This document shows positions 13,701 through 25,502 of a DNA stretch of 64,000 nucleotides, in pieces. Under the pieces are notes generated by a model. It ran no database searches, had not been told where the DNA came from, and saw only the letters and a program-made list of their open reading frames with translations. The DNA is from Aptenodytes patagonicus. Its lineage: Eukaryota > Chordata > Aves > Sphenisciformes > Spheniscidae. How positions within the stretch are numbered: the first letter of the stretch is position 1; each line of letters opens with the position of its first letter. The translations under genes were made by a program, and so were the position numbers. The stretch spans positions 52,108,151 to 52,172,150 of the forward strand of contig NC_134949.1 of NCBI RefSeq assembly GCF_965638725.1. Reading direction: 5' to 3'.

Positions 13701-16700
13701 AGTAATCAAAGTAGAAGGGGATTTCTAGGATACTGCTATAATATCGAATTCCACATGACAGTCCATACTCTATTTCTTCAGTTATAAAAAACCCTAAACT
13801 TTGGAGTGATGAGCATACAGCATCATCAAAATGATCTGTATCTATTTAACAGAATGACATAAGCATAACCACAGCAAACCATGGTCTGTGATTCAAAGGC
13901 CTCCTATAGATTAACTTAAAATGTCACCCTCATCTAGTTGGAAAGCAACTTGACAACCATTTTGCGATTCAGGCTACACATAAAAGCACAGAGACTAATA
14001 CCAGAATATAGAAATCAGTATACAGGTCATGGATAGGTTTAAGTGCAAATCCTCCTATTACCTATCTAAAGTTCTCATAGTTTTTAAGAGTCTATTCAGT
14101 GGGAGACTTAATACTCAGCACTGCAAGGAGTCACCATCAGCATTCTCCCCCAAACTTTAAATCACAGCATACTACCCAAAACTGAAGGGCTTCAAACAAC
14201 CCAAAGATTGCATATTTGCCCTTCTCTCAGCCAATCTGTCCTGAAATACACCAGTTGAGCAAGTAAATGGAGCAAGACTCGCAAGGAGAGGCATTGCCTT
14301 TTAAAATTTTAAACATAGTTTATATACTACATTGGTTAGAACGTACTTCACTCGCTGGGTCTTGGCATATTCATTTCTCTGAGCACTGCACACTGTTACT
14401 CTGCCATGCTGAGAGGGGCCTGGGGGAGGCATTTTGCTCAGATTCCATCTTAAACATGATCAGTAAGTAATCAAACCGTTTGGGTGTTTTTTTAAGTATG
14501 CCTAGAGATACCAAAAGCTAGTTCTTACTAGGCATTGCTATAATAAATGGTGAATTATTGGGAAAAAACCTCACAGCCCAAGATAGGTTTGTCCTAAGAA
14601 GAAACGGTAACTAATCACAACTTTGCTGTAGAGGAAACTTGTTACTCAATCAGCACACCCACTGCTCTTCACTTTCACTGCTGTGTTTGGTGTTGCTGTG
14701 ACAGAAATCTAGGCAAAGAGCTTTACCTAAGGCACCAGATTCAAAAGCAGTGGAATCCCCACAAGACTTTCAAAAACCACCCCAAATAGTTTCTAAAGGG
14801 TTCCTCACCACTCCAAAAAGATGTTAAAATGACATTGGCTAGGTATTTCTTTGATCACTTACATTAAAATTGAATTTACCCAACAGCACTCTATAAAGAA
14901 ATCATCAACAACTACTTACTGCTTTGCAACATGCGTCAGTTCAGTAAAACACTACATTCATAATTCAACATTAATTTTCTTCCTTGAATTAGGTACCCAA
15001 GCAGCTTTCACATAAATCAGCACAAACCTTATTTTTCCCCTCCCTTACTGGGTCTTTTTTAGCCACAGAAAATACTGATTGCCCTTCTCCGTCTGCTTGC
15101 CTTGAATTAGAAGCTATCGCTGATTAAAGTGTAAGAATAGAGGGAGCTGGCTGATGATGTTGCAAGGCCATTCTTCATCTTTGAAAGGTCCTGGCAATCA
15201 GGGGAGGACACGAAGAAAGCAAGTGACACGCCTATCTTCGAGGAGGAGGATCTGGGGAACTACAAGCCAGTCAGCATCCTTGATCTGTGGGAAGGCTGAT
15301 GGAGCAAACCTGGAAACCATTTCCAAAGGTATTAAGAATAAGACGATGATTGGGAGCAGTCACCATGGATTTATGATGGGAAAATAATGCTCATTCCTAC
15401 AATGAGATGATTGAAACAGATAACCAGTGGATGAGTGGAAAACAGTGGATGTTGTTTATCTTGACTTCAGTGAGGCTTTCAACACCGTATCCCATAACGT
15501 TCTCACAGAAAAAAATGAAGTGCAGGCTAGATAAATGGACAGTGAGGTGGACTGAAAACGGAATGACCTGCCAGGTTTAATGGGTTGTGGTCAGTGGCAT
15601 GAAATGCTGCTGGAGCCCAACCACTAGTGGTGTACCCCAGGGGTGGATACTGGAGCCAATTCTTTTAAACTCTCAGCAAGTTTGCAGATGACACAAATCT
15701 AGGCAGAGTGGCTGATACACCAGAGGGTCTTGCTGCCACCCAGAGGGAGCGGGACAGGCTGGGGAAATGGGCCAACAGGAACCTCATGCAGTTCAACAAA
15801 GGGAAATGCCATGTCCTGCGCCTGGGCAGGAATAAGCCTAGGCACCAGTACAGGCTGGGAAGCAGCTCCCCAGGCAAGGACCTGGGGGACAAGCTGACCA
15901 CGAGCCAGCGACGTGCCCTTATGGCAAAGCAGGCCAACAGCCTGCGGGGCTGCATTAGGCAGAGCATCGCCAGCAGGTCGAGGGAGGTGATCCTTCCCCC
16001 CTAACTCAGCCCTGGTGAGACACAGCTGGAGGGCTGGCTCCAGTGCTGCATTTCCCAGTACAAGATATGGACTTACTGGAGTCAGTCCTGCAAAGGGCCA
16101 GGAAGGTGATGAAAGGGCCTGGAGCATGAGACATATGAGGAGAGGCTGAGAGGGCTGGGAGCGTTCAGCCTGGAGAAGGGAAGCTCAGGGTGGATTTTAC
16201 CCTTGTGTGTAAACACCTGATGGGAGGAGGAAAGAAGACCGAGACAGGCTCTTCTCAGTGGTGCCCAGTGACAGGACAAGAGGAAACGGGCACAAACTGA
16301 AACACAGGAGGTTCCATTTAGACAGAAGAAGAAACTGTTTTTACCGTGAGGATGGTCTAGCGCTGGCACAAGCTGCCCAGAGAGGTTGTGGTGTCTCCAT
16401 CCTTGGTGCTACTGAAAACCTGCTGCACACAGCCCTGAGCAACCTGTTCTAGTTGACCCTGTTTTGAGCAGAGTTGGACAAGATGATTTCCAGAGGTCCT
16501 TTCCAACCTCAACAATTCTGTGTGTGCATGTGCATGTGCACAAGAGCACGTGAACTTAACTGTCAGGAAGTTACCATAAAAATGAAGAATGAAAGCTGAG
16601 CAACTGAGGGAAGACACACAATGTGTGGTAACAAAAAAGTTTTCTAAAATAATAATTTGATCTTTAGTGACTATTTTGACAAGTTATTTTGTTATTATTA

Positions 16701-19700
16701 GACTCAAGTATACTTTTACATCTCTTCACACACAAAATTAAAAATACTAAAAAATTCAGTAATCTGAATTATTATTTTGGCATTATTTAAGAGTAGGTAA
16801 AAATATTTAGAATCATCCTGTCTGGCTTACAGAAAAGTCGTTTTTTCCTGGTAATTCTCATGACAAGAGGCTTATTTTGAACTTCAGGAAGTTTTTAAGG
16901 TTTTACCAATACAGTGGTAGAAGTTTTGCCAACGTAGTGGCCAAAAAGCACAAGATATATGAAACATCCAGTATCTCTTTTCCTTAGTAACTACCACTTC
17001 TTAGTTCCAGAAAGCTTCGTACTATGTGGGTTGAACTGGGGGACAATTATATTGGGCAATTCATTTGGGATGTATATGTGCTATACTCCAATGTCAAGAG
17101 TGCATCCAAATCAGCCATATCAGAAACACATTTTTATTCTTTCACCATTTTTGGTGTCTTGATAGTCTTGACGCAGACTTTCTGTGAATATTAAAGTCTT
17201 CAAAAATACGATCTAAAATGGCCCTCTAACTTCCAAGCAATCAAAACCTGTGTACTCAACGCTATCTTAAGGGTAAACCAATTTAGTTAAAAAGCTGAAG
17301 TTCAAGAGGTAAAAGCTGTGTCTACACATAAGATTTTGCCAGCATAAATACCTGCAAATTTCCTAGATCTGCTAGGCTAGCTTTCTAGATCAGCTAGATT
17401 GTCTAGATCAGCTTTCACAAATACTTCATACTAGTTTCCCTTTCTCCCTCCCCCCCCCCCGGGTATAAACCATCCTGACAAAAATTTTAATACTGGTATA
17501 ACTACACACACCAGAGTTTCTGCTAGTATGATTTCTGTGGACATGTGGGACACAATTTTCCCAAAGCAGTGCTGAAAATATACATTTACTTTGGAAGCTA
17601 AAATCTGCTATTTCAATTTCTGGATTTTTAAAAATGTACCTGCCCACTTCCTTGCTTAATATGGACAAAGTTTGAAATAACGATACTTTAAAAACTGTTA
17701 CATACTGTGCCATTTAGCTGGGACCATTTAAAAAAACACAAGCCAAAGAACTCTTGAGAGAGACAGTAGCCAACCTGCTTGAGCTCTTGAAGTATACTTC
17801 AAAGATCTGTGGATCAGTATGGGTCAGTTTACCACTGGCACATAACTTCATAGTGCAGTATTTTCTCCTTTCCCACTGAAGGATCGAGGACAGGAGGCAG
17901 TGGGTACCTTCCACAAGAGTACAAGCACTGAGGGACTGAAAACAACTGGGATTTTAATAGACATATTGGCATCTGCTTACAGTCCCAGTTGGGCTGAGAG
18001 GGATGAGCCACTGTTCCAGCAGATCTGCCTCTGAAAGATTAGGTTTACAAGATACAGACTCCTTTGCCCAGTAAGTGCTATAGCACAACTTTCTCCAGGC
18101 AATCACTGGAGGAAGACTAGCATGTGAAAAAGGAAAGAATAGAGGGGAAGGGTTTTGTAGCTATATATCCTATCTTTACTTCTCTTAGATGTATTGGGTA
18201 TTGAAGTTTCACCATCTGTACTGCAGAGTAAGAAGCTGTAAACCTAAAAAGGACATTGGAATAAATTAAAAAAAAAAAAAAAAAGAAGTCAAGAGGCAAT
18301 CCACTCATGCGATTCCTGGAGTACTTATTACCTAGTTTAGTACTCCATAAAATACTAAAAGATTTCAAGTAGTAGATGAGGAAGATTTGCTTTGAATCAG
18401 CTGAGAACATAACAAAACAAAAACAACTAACTCATATAAAAGGTGCAATTGTTTTGACATCACCTAAAGCTTTTTCTAGTTATCAAAAAGTAATATGCAT
18501 AAAATCTCACACACCCAATTTTCTCCTTTCTTAATCTTATATTCTAAATTCAGTTGCCATGCTGAACCAGGCAGCCATTTCAATAGCAACAGACTGATGG
18601 CAAACTCAGGATTATGACTTCCCTTCAAGTTAAAATAGAACAGCTAGAAGACCAGGGAAAATGTTTTATTGCACATGTGAAAGTAATGTGAAACCTAAGT
18701 AAATATACAGCTTATCTGCATTGTAAGTGATCCTCTGTGTACTATACCAAGAGTAGTTCATAGTATTCCTGAGGTTTGAAGGTCAAGAAGATTGACTTCA
18801 CTGCACTTGAGCATCTCACAGAATCAAATATCTTTAACTAATATTTTCAGCACAAAGGGATAGTAAATATAATAACTTTTTATTGATCCTAAACCAGAAG
18901 GCAACTGCTGCACAGAAACAAGCTTCTCAGTTCCCCTTATTCACTGAATTAAGATGTAGTTCATAAAACACCCTAGACTAAAATCCCATCCTACTTTTAA
19001 TAAATGCAGCAGGCTATGGCTCCAACTATCTTCTAAAGAGAAATTGTAATACTGTTACAGCTTGTAGGTAAAGTTAAGCACACAAGGACAAAGCATACAC
19101 TCCTTGCTTTTAAGAGCTAACATTGTCAAAGATGTGGTGATATAGCAAGAAGTCTTTGATATTTTTCTTCAGCCTGCATGGATGTTTTTATGCCTTTTTG
19201 TTAACTTCATTATAGCAGTTTGTGCCAGTTCTGACAAACGCCTAGCGAAATCATGATGCAGGAACCTTATTGAGGAGAGGAAAGTAATTGCCTAATAGAG
19301 TTTTTAAAGCTCATCCTTCCATATGCGAACACCAGGGTCTGAATCATTAAGATGACCTGAATAAATTTTATCAAGGAGGAAATGTAAATCTTCAGGGGTT
19401 ACCTTTTGCTTTTAATATTTATCATGTTCAAAAGTGCTAGTGAAGACTAAACTGGAACAAAGGAGTGGCAGAAGACAAAGGGAACGTTAGGAGGTGAAGT
19501 GTTGGACACTGTCTGTGGGAACTGCCTAATGAGCCAGGGAGAAATTACTACAGGTAACAGCCTGAATACTCTCTTCCTTGTTCCTCTCACTTGAGGCATT
19601 CTGAAGTTCATCAAGGCTGTATTTTGCACACAGACATTGACCAGCTGCAGTAAAAGAGCTGTGTGTTGCAGTCACAGAAGTCACAGGATAGCTCAAAACT

Positions 19701-22700
19701 GTTTAATTCCCTTTCAGTCTTACTCAATGACACTTGAGTGAGTTCTCACTATTCCCCTGCCTGGTTTCAGGAAGGTGGGAGGGTTTCTAGTCACAAGCCT
19801 CTTCACATAACAAAGCTAAAAACATGTAAAAGAAGTGGTACTGCTGAAATAACGCCTAGTGTCTTCAGAGCCTTGAAAATTCTTCCAAAAAATTAGTGCC
19901 GTTAGAAGGCTTGAAATGCAACCGAACCTTGTCAGTGTACTTAAGCAATTACTTTGTTTTACTAACAAAGTTACTATTTTGGAGAGGAATGTGATTTTCA
20001 AATAGAAAGCTTTAATGACATAATATACTAGACACTTATATTAGCACAACCCTGATAAAAGATATGTTAACTACCCTGAGGAAAGGAAGCATGCCAACAG
20101 AAATGTTCTTACACTGGGCCAAATGGAAGGTAGAGGATGATCTGGTTTTATTAGTAGATATAACAGCTTCTAGTAGTTACGCAAAACCTAAGATGACTTA
20201 AAAGTTAACATATGCTACAAATAATCCTAATTTTAAAAGTCCTGTTATCTTATTGTAAAGTTTACAGATATCATAGCAGTAAACAATCCTACTTTAGTCA
20301 AAAACCACTTGGATTTCTAGCTTCACATACTAAAACATTAAACCATCAATCAAATAGTCAGAATAATCGGAACATCCACATTTTTGTTAATTTGTGTTAA
20401 ACCTCTACTCCTTTACACAACATATCCATTAAATGCTTCTGCACTCCCCTCAGTAACGTGCGTGCATACTAAAGACCAATTCCAGGGGGCCAAGACTTTC
20501 TCAACCTCTGTTCCTGCTGCAATGTGGTTAGTTTTTAGATTAATTCAACAGAACCCAGCATTTGTTTGTTCAGTCATTTCTCAGATGTTTGTACATGCAC
20601 ACAGTTGGGATACGCCTAATAGTAAGTGGACACATTGAAGTACTTAACAGGAAGCCGAGGAGAAGAAGAAGAAAAAAGGAGAGTAGTCGGGCAGAAAAAA
20701 GGAGAACAACCGTTGCCTCCACCCCACAAATTTGGTTCCTGTGTTGACAGAGCCTTCTATATCTTTGTGTCGTAACAGTATGTCGGTAGTATTCCTGTAC
20801 ATAGCATCATGACAGGCAATTACTCTGTAGTAATGAATCTCAAATTCAAGCTATTTACCAAAATAATTCCCTGCTTGGCATCCATTACCTAATCAGTTTC
20901 CACTTAGATGAGATTAACACCTTTCTTAACACTTTTTATCTAGTATCACTATAACGATAAGCTAGATGCTTAAAATTGTAAATTCTCTATTCCTGCAAAT
21001 TAGTTGCAGCTTAACAGCAAAGTCAGATATTTCTCAGTAGTTGCAAAGGTGTGCTTTAAAATACCAAATTTAACACTTTTATGTTTATCAGGTGACTCTT
21101 CTATTGAAAGTTTTAGGAGTAGCCAAATGACCTTTCTTCTGAAATAGCGTGCATTACATCCTCCCCATCCCTCCTCAGTAGTTATAAATGTATTAACCCT
21201 TGAAGTATGCCCATCACTGACCAGTATAAATCTGTAACTACAAATCACTACACGCCTTAAAAAAAAAAAAATTATAAAACATACCTGACTCAATAGCTGT
21301 CCATGAAAAATGTTGTTAACCACATTCAAAACCTGTTTTATAAGTTTTCTTTGAGAAGCAGGAATGAGAGCTGGGTATCTGGTCCCTGTAGTCTCCAGTT
21401 CCTGCTGCACTTTATCCAAAAGTTCACAGAGAAATTCCTGAGCATCTTGTTGGGCATATCCTCTGAAGGCTGGAATTAGTCTCCACACAGAATGAAGCAT
21501 GGCAAAAGGAGACACCAGTGCCCATTTGCCAGACCACATAACTTGGAACAGAGTATGCAGCTCATGACAGAGAGAAATATGCTTTGAACTGGGCTCCCTG
21601 GGCTGAATAAGTTCCATATTTCTACTTTTTGATGCTCCTCCACTTAATCCAGAGGATACACTGGGCCGCCTCACAGAAGATGAACCCTTTACCTTCTCTT
21701 GGTTCTCATTCACATGTAATGTTGAGGCAGCTATTGACAAGTGTTTAGATGAAGATCTGGTTTTACCATTGGTTGCTGTTGCCAGCAGTTCCTGAGTTTG
21801 GTTGAGATCAAGCTTTAAAAAGCATTCTCGAAAAATAGGTAAGTGACTTAATACCTGCAGGATAGAGTTCATATAGCACGTATTTCCCAGGTTTCTTAGT
21901 CCTGTTACCCCAGGAGTCACCGTGGGCCTTCGTTTAATTGGAGAGTCACTTATTTTTTTCAATCTTACTTCATCTGAGGTATAAGTTTTTTTCAGCTCTG
22001 CCACAGATTCCATGTTCTGTGATGGTTTTTGCAGGCAGGGTGCTGTTTCTGAGGACATTCTAATCTGATTTTGTAAACGACTGCTCTTTCTTGGAGGCAT
22101 CTTTTCCATCTCTGCTTTCAATTCACGCTTTCGTTCTTGTCTTCTCTTCCTAGCTTTGTCCTTTCTTTCCTCTGCTTCTTCCCGACGCCTTTCTTCTTCC
22201 AAAATCTTCTTTCCAGTAGGTGTCAACTCAAGCCATGATCTGAATATTTTGCCCAGGAATGCATGCCGTCGGTGCCAGAGAGCTGTGAACATGCGATCTT
22301 CATTTCGAAGCAAGGCTTGGGCACCACCATGTGAAAGGTAAGAATCATCACTTGCACCCATAGAACGCAAAGTCCTCCCACTTCGAGTAGTGCACTCATA
22401 GTTTTGACTCTTGATTGCACTTAATGTACTTCGCAACAGTTTTAAATCACCAGTTGCATTATCATTAAGAACATAATCATCACAGAGATAACAGAAAACA
22501 TACAGCTCATTTACTTCCAATGCCACTGGGTGACTGCTCTCCTGAAAGTGCTTTAGTGCATGTTCTTCAATGTACCTTCCACATGCCACATGTGAGCAGC
22601 TGAGGCACGCCCACACAGATTCGGTAGTATTGCAGTCCATGCAATGCCATTTCTGAGGATTCAGAATGGAGTGATCTTGGGCCAGTCGCAGACGTCCTAT

Positions 22701-22718
22701 GTGCTTACACTTATCCAT
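7547..22718 (-). CDS. USP44: USP44, ubiquitin carboxyl-terminal hydrolase 44 (five coding exons, complete)
   Basis: Coding sequence is the complement of join(7547..7746, 8129..8334, 9134..9242, 9720..9918, 21285..22718). It totals 2148 nt, i.e. 715 residues plus stop, close to the roughly 712 residues of human USP44. All junctions obey GT-AG and the phases (0,1,2,1) join without a break. Domains seen: a ZnF-UBP at about residues 4-80, with Cys4/His6, CxxC pairs 26/29, 38/41, 76/79, Cys46 and His53/57/63; a charged linker at about 172-206; a USP catalytic domain from about 271, with Cys box [12 protein letters not shown] (Cys281), QQDAQEF, zinc-ribbon CxxC pairs 481/484 and 540/543, LRLHLKRF, and His box GSGHYTAY (His639). 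USP44 is known as a nuclear deubiquitinase acting on CDC20 in the spindle checkpoint and on histone H2B. I prefer USP44 over its paralogue USP49 because of its close match to remembered USP44 sequence over the ZnF and core. The start ATG has A at -3 and G at +4. Confidence 0.96.
8129..8334 (-). CDS. USP44: USP44 coding exon 4 (residues 581-650, catalytic histidine)
   Basis: The acceptor is TTCCCAG|GTGGTCAG and the donor is GAAGGAG|GTAGGA. It translates as [20 protein letters not shown] and on to [20 protein letters not shown]. It carries the His box with catalytic His639. It is separated from exon 3 by a 799-bp intron and from exon 5 by 382 bp. Confidence 0.95.
9134..9242 (-). CDS. USP44: USP44 coding exon 3 (residues 545-581)
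   Basis: A short 109-bp exon translating as [16 protein letters not shown] and then [12 protein letters not shown], the conserved USP box that precedes the His box. The acceptor is CCTCAG|CAAAAC and the donor is GGTTTAG|GTAAGT. Both split codons (545 Thr, 581 Arg) join cleanly to their neighbours. Confidence 0.95.
9720..9918 (-). CDS. USP44: USP44 coding exon 2 (residues 479-544)
   Basis: The acceptor is TTTTACAG|GTTACATG and the donor is CAACA|GTGAGT. The exon translates from [20 protein letters not shown] to CDQCN. It supplies the zinc-ribbon cysteines 481, 484, 540 and 543 of the USP 'fingers' subdomain. The exon ends one base into codon 545 (Thr, completed by exon 3). It lies 11.4 kb from exon 1. 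Confidence 0.95.
10831..10847 (+). repeat. (GT)8 dinucleotide repeat
   Basis: A short GT run in the USP44 first coding intron, flanked by unique sequence. Confidence 0.95.
15138..16530 (+). mobile_element. CR1 non-LTR retrotransposon in USP44 intron (copy B)
   Basis: Inserted in the 11.4-kb first coding intron, antisense to USP44. It begins in the RT region (GELADD..., [18 protein letters not shown]), retains a motif-A-like [16 protein letters not shown] and the FADDT box (about 15680-15695), then the 3' region ending near ...CCAACCTCAACAATTCTGTG. It is broken by several stops and frameshifts. The block 15706-16479 appears identical to copy A, while the flanking CR1 sequence is diverged from it. 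Confidence 0.88.
15706..16479 (+). repeat. 774-bp block identical to 3481-4254 (direct repeat, copy 2)
   Basis: Partner of the block at 3481-4254, in the same orientation, inside the USP44 intron. It starts at GAGTGGCTGATACACC and ends at GCAGAGTTGGAC, beyond which the two CR1 copies diverge. Confidence 0.9.
17450..17460 (+). repeat. Poly-C tract (C11)
   Basis: A mononucleotide run of eleven C in a CT-rich context, inside the first USP44 coding intron. Confidence 0.97.
18268..18284 (+). repeat. Poly-A tract (A17)
   Basis: An A17 run in the USP44 intron. No retroposed sequence recognisable to me precedes it. Confidence 0.97.
21285..22718 (-). CDS. USP44: USP44 coding exon 1 (residues 1-478)
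   Basis: This large exon carries the start codon at 22718-22716, the whole ZnF-UBP domain, the charged linker and the first part of the USP domain, including catalytic Cys281 (codon TGC at 21878-21876). It ends ...HGQLLSQ with CAG|GTATGT as the donor, leaving phase 0. The open frame runs upstream of the ATG to 22799 without a stop, but the homologous vertebrate start is the ATG chosen here. The open frame also runs past the donor to a stop near 21000. That tail is hydrophobic and low-complexity, and is intron sequence. Confidence 0.96.
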
Positions 22719-22799
22719 TGTTAAAACTGAAATTGCAGAGATACGCTGGCAAAACACATCATCCAAACTATTTTCTGTCCATGATATTTCAGTCTGCAA
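22719..22799 (-). other. USP44: USP44 5' UTR segment of the first coding exon
   Basis: On the minus strand a run of twelve T followed by AG (at 22801-22800) forms a splice acceptor. A second AG at 22795-22794 could shift the exon start by six bases. The 81 nt between this acceptor and the ATG would be 5' UTR, so at least one untranslated first exon lies further right, most likely in the CpG island near 28 kb. No transcript evidence is available here. Confidence 0.6.
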
Positions 22800-23150
22800 C
22801 TAAAAAAAAAAAAGTTCTAAGTTACAGTTCATACACACCCAATTGTAGCACTTCTACGGGTGTCAGTATAACAAACTCATACTTGAGGTTAGGAACATGA
22901 TCTCTACCCAATGAAGTCCCACCAAACATACAAAGGCAGTAAGCCATGTGGAGCCCAAATCAACATCACCAACAGCAGTTCAATGTTCAGACTAAATGGT
23001 CTGAATACCACTGTTTATATTCCCAGTACCTTCTGGCTCAGGACTGAAGCATACCAGCTACACTTTAGATTGGACCTGTTTTTTTCAAAGGAGCACTGAT
23101 TTAGTTAAAAGACACTGTTATAGAGTTTGGATACAAACACAACTTAAAAT

Positions 23151-23330
23151 GGGACATGTTGCCCAGAGAAGCTGTGGATGCCCCATCATTGGAAGTGTTC
23201 AAGGCCAGGCTGGATGGGGCTTTGAGCAATCTCATCTAGTGGAAGATGTCCCTGCCCATGGCAGGGGGCTTGGACTACATGATCTTTGAAGGTCCCTTCC
23301 AACCCAAACCATTGCGATTCTGTGATTCCA
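23151..23330 (+). mobile_element. CR1 3'-end fragment
   Basis: A 180-bp fragment with the canonical CR1 3' UTR: TTGCCCAGAGAAGCTGTGG, GCCAGGCTGGATGGGGC and GGTCCCTTCCAACCC, ending ATTGCGATTCTGTGATTCC. It lies in the USP44 5'-UTR intron, antisense to the gene. The close match to consensus suggests a fairly young insertion. Confidence 0.93.
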
Positions 23331-25458
23331 AAATGCTCCTATTAATTCTATCCCTAAGCATGCAGGTGCAGAAGTGCAAAGTTCACTTAAATTTATTATG
23401 TTTACACAGTGCCAACAGTTCAGACAAATGAGGCTTTATACAACTCCAACCCTTAATTAAACCACACCTTTAATTAAATCACTGCACCTCTGTGCTCACG
23501 CAAGCCCATTATACCAGTGCTTTCTACAATAAAGTACCTTCAATAAGTACATTTTAACATGTCATCCTAACACCTCTGAAAGAAAAAGAGTGACCTGGAA
23601 AAGCAGAACTTGATTTCTTCATAAGACAGAAATACCATCAGATCTACCTCAGTTGCTGCAAACTTTATAAAAAACTGCATTTTGAACGGATCTTTCTAAC
23701 CCATGTCTTCAAAAAAACAATTTAAAAATTTGGCTAGCACTGGCTTACATCCTTTAATAAATTTATGTGGTAGCATGTATTTGTTCAAAGCTGCTGTATT
23801 TGCTTTCTTCTATAAGGTACATTTACCTAAAACAAACAGGCAGGCTCTGACTAACAAAAATTAGACAGTGATTCATCTTTATGCTTTTAACATCTTCCTT
23901 TCGACTATCTCTAGTTAAGAGATACCATCTAGAGACAAATGATGCGTCAGGAAGTGATTATATTTGATCTGAGGTGTTTGTGCCCACGATGTCACTGACT
24001 AGAAGGGCTAAATAGCACACAGCACCAGTATTATTATGCGCAGTACTTGCCAGATGAAACGGTTAATTCATCTGAGGAGTACGAAGGGTTTGTCAAATAC
24101 CCAGGCTATGCCAAGCAAGGCAAGTTATGCCATTACAAATGCATGCATACTGTGGACATGGCCTAGACTGTACAATACCAAGGTCCAGAATTCTATGTTT
24201 TGCAGATAAGTAAACCATGCTACAAAAATACTGAGTGATTTAGACAACTCTGGATAGAATCCAAAAGATTATATTCCAGCTGTTATCCTTGAATATGCCA
24301 ATGTTTCTCCATTTTTACAGTCCTGAAATACACAATAAGTTACTCAATTTAGAACAGATGTCTAGGTTAGAATAAGCATTAGATTGAGGGAACCCTAACA
24401 TACAATGCCATGGCACCACTAAGGAAGGGAAACAGGTAAAAAGTTGCAGCTGGATAGGAAAGAAGCTTTAACTTTCATCCAGTACTTAGATAAAAACTGT
24501 AGTTAAAGATTTAACAAAAAATGGCTTTGGTTTGGTTATGGCCCATGGCTAGTGCCTTTTAAAATGTTACAATACAGATACCAGCATAAGAGCTATAATA
24601 ACTCTCTAAGCACATAGCCAGCATCCAGCATTGCATGTGTTGAGTAGGTCTTATTCTGTAATACAAAAAAGGTTGAGCCAGCTGTAGTGAAACTAATAAA
24701 GTGTACACAGTTTTACATGTCCATATTAATCATTCTCATTCAATTTATTTAAGAGTTGTCTCCAGTCTGTACTAACTGCACTGAAGAATTTCAGGCGCCA
24801 TGACCTCTGGGCACCCATTCAGTAATTCCCAGATTAAGTACCAGCCATAGTGTATTACGGGAGGTCGAGATCCCTTGTGTGCTATGGTCAACAGATCACA
24901 AAAATAATGGCTTGCTGAACTTTTTCAGCTTGCTAGCATCCATAACATTCATTCCTTCTAAAAGGCAGTCTATTCATAGGCTGCTAATGAGATTCTTTTA
25001 CAAATAGTCACACATACTAAGTTTGCTTTTTATACTGTCTTTATAAATAAGACCATTAGTGCTATCCCATGTCTTCCTCTAGTCTGACAACCCATTTTCC
25101 CCAACAAAGCTGAGCTTTTCTAACACTGATAAAATTCACACAAATTTCAGAGTTGGGCTATGTATGTTGATTCTTCCTGGAATATTAAAGTAATACCTAT
25201 GTAAAGTGTGCTGCAAGAATTAAATATGGTAGACAGAATTTTAAGAGACAAGACTCATCTTTGTGTTTTTGGGCTAACAGAAACAGATTCTCCTGCATAA
25301 CATATTAGTAACGGTCCTTTCCAGCAGGCCAGAAAAGAACACTAAACCCTGCCTTCCCACAGGGCTGTCACATACAGCAATGCTGTCAGTCAGAGGAGTC
25401 TGACAGGTCGACCCTTTCTGGTCTTGTTAAAGTCACTGTGTAAACAATGTGCCTTGTT

Positions 25459-25502
25459 TTTCCTTCTTTTTAATATTATATGTCCTTCTTTTTAATATTA
25501 TA
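25459..25502 (+). repeat. 22-bp tandem duplication
   Basis: 25459-25480 and 25481-25502 are copies of a unit with core CCTTCTTTTTAATATTATA and differ at one base. The duplication lies in the USP44 5'-UTR intron. Confidence 0.92.

Larger units (their letters stand above)
9919..21284 (-). other. USP44: USP44 first coding intron (11.4 kb)
   Basis: Starts GTATGT at 21284 and ends TTTTACAG at 9919. It contains CR1 copy B, a GT repeat and mononucleotide tracts, plus a minus-strand AATAAA at 20152-20147 about 850 nt after the in-frame intronic stop. The rest is AT-rich unique sequence. Confidence 0.9.

Noticed and set aside
21000..22799. 599-codon continuous frame as a single-exon USP44
   Set aside because: The last 95 codons lie beyond a strong GTATGT donor and are low complexity. 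Exons 2-5 at 7.5-9.9 kb complete the real protein.
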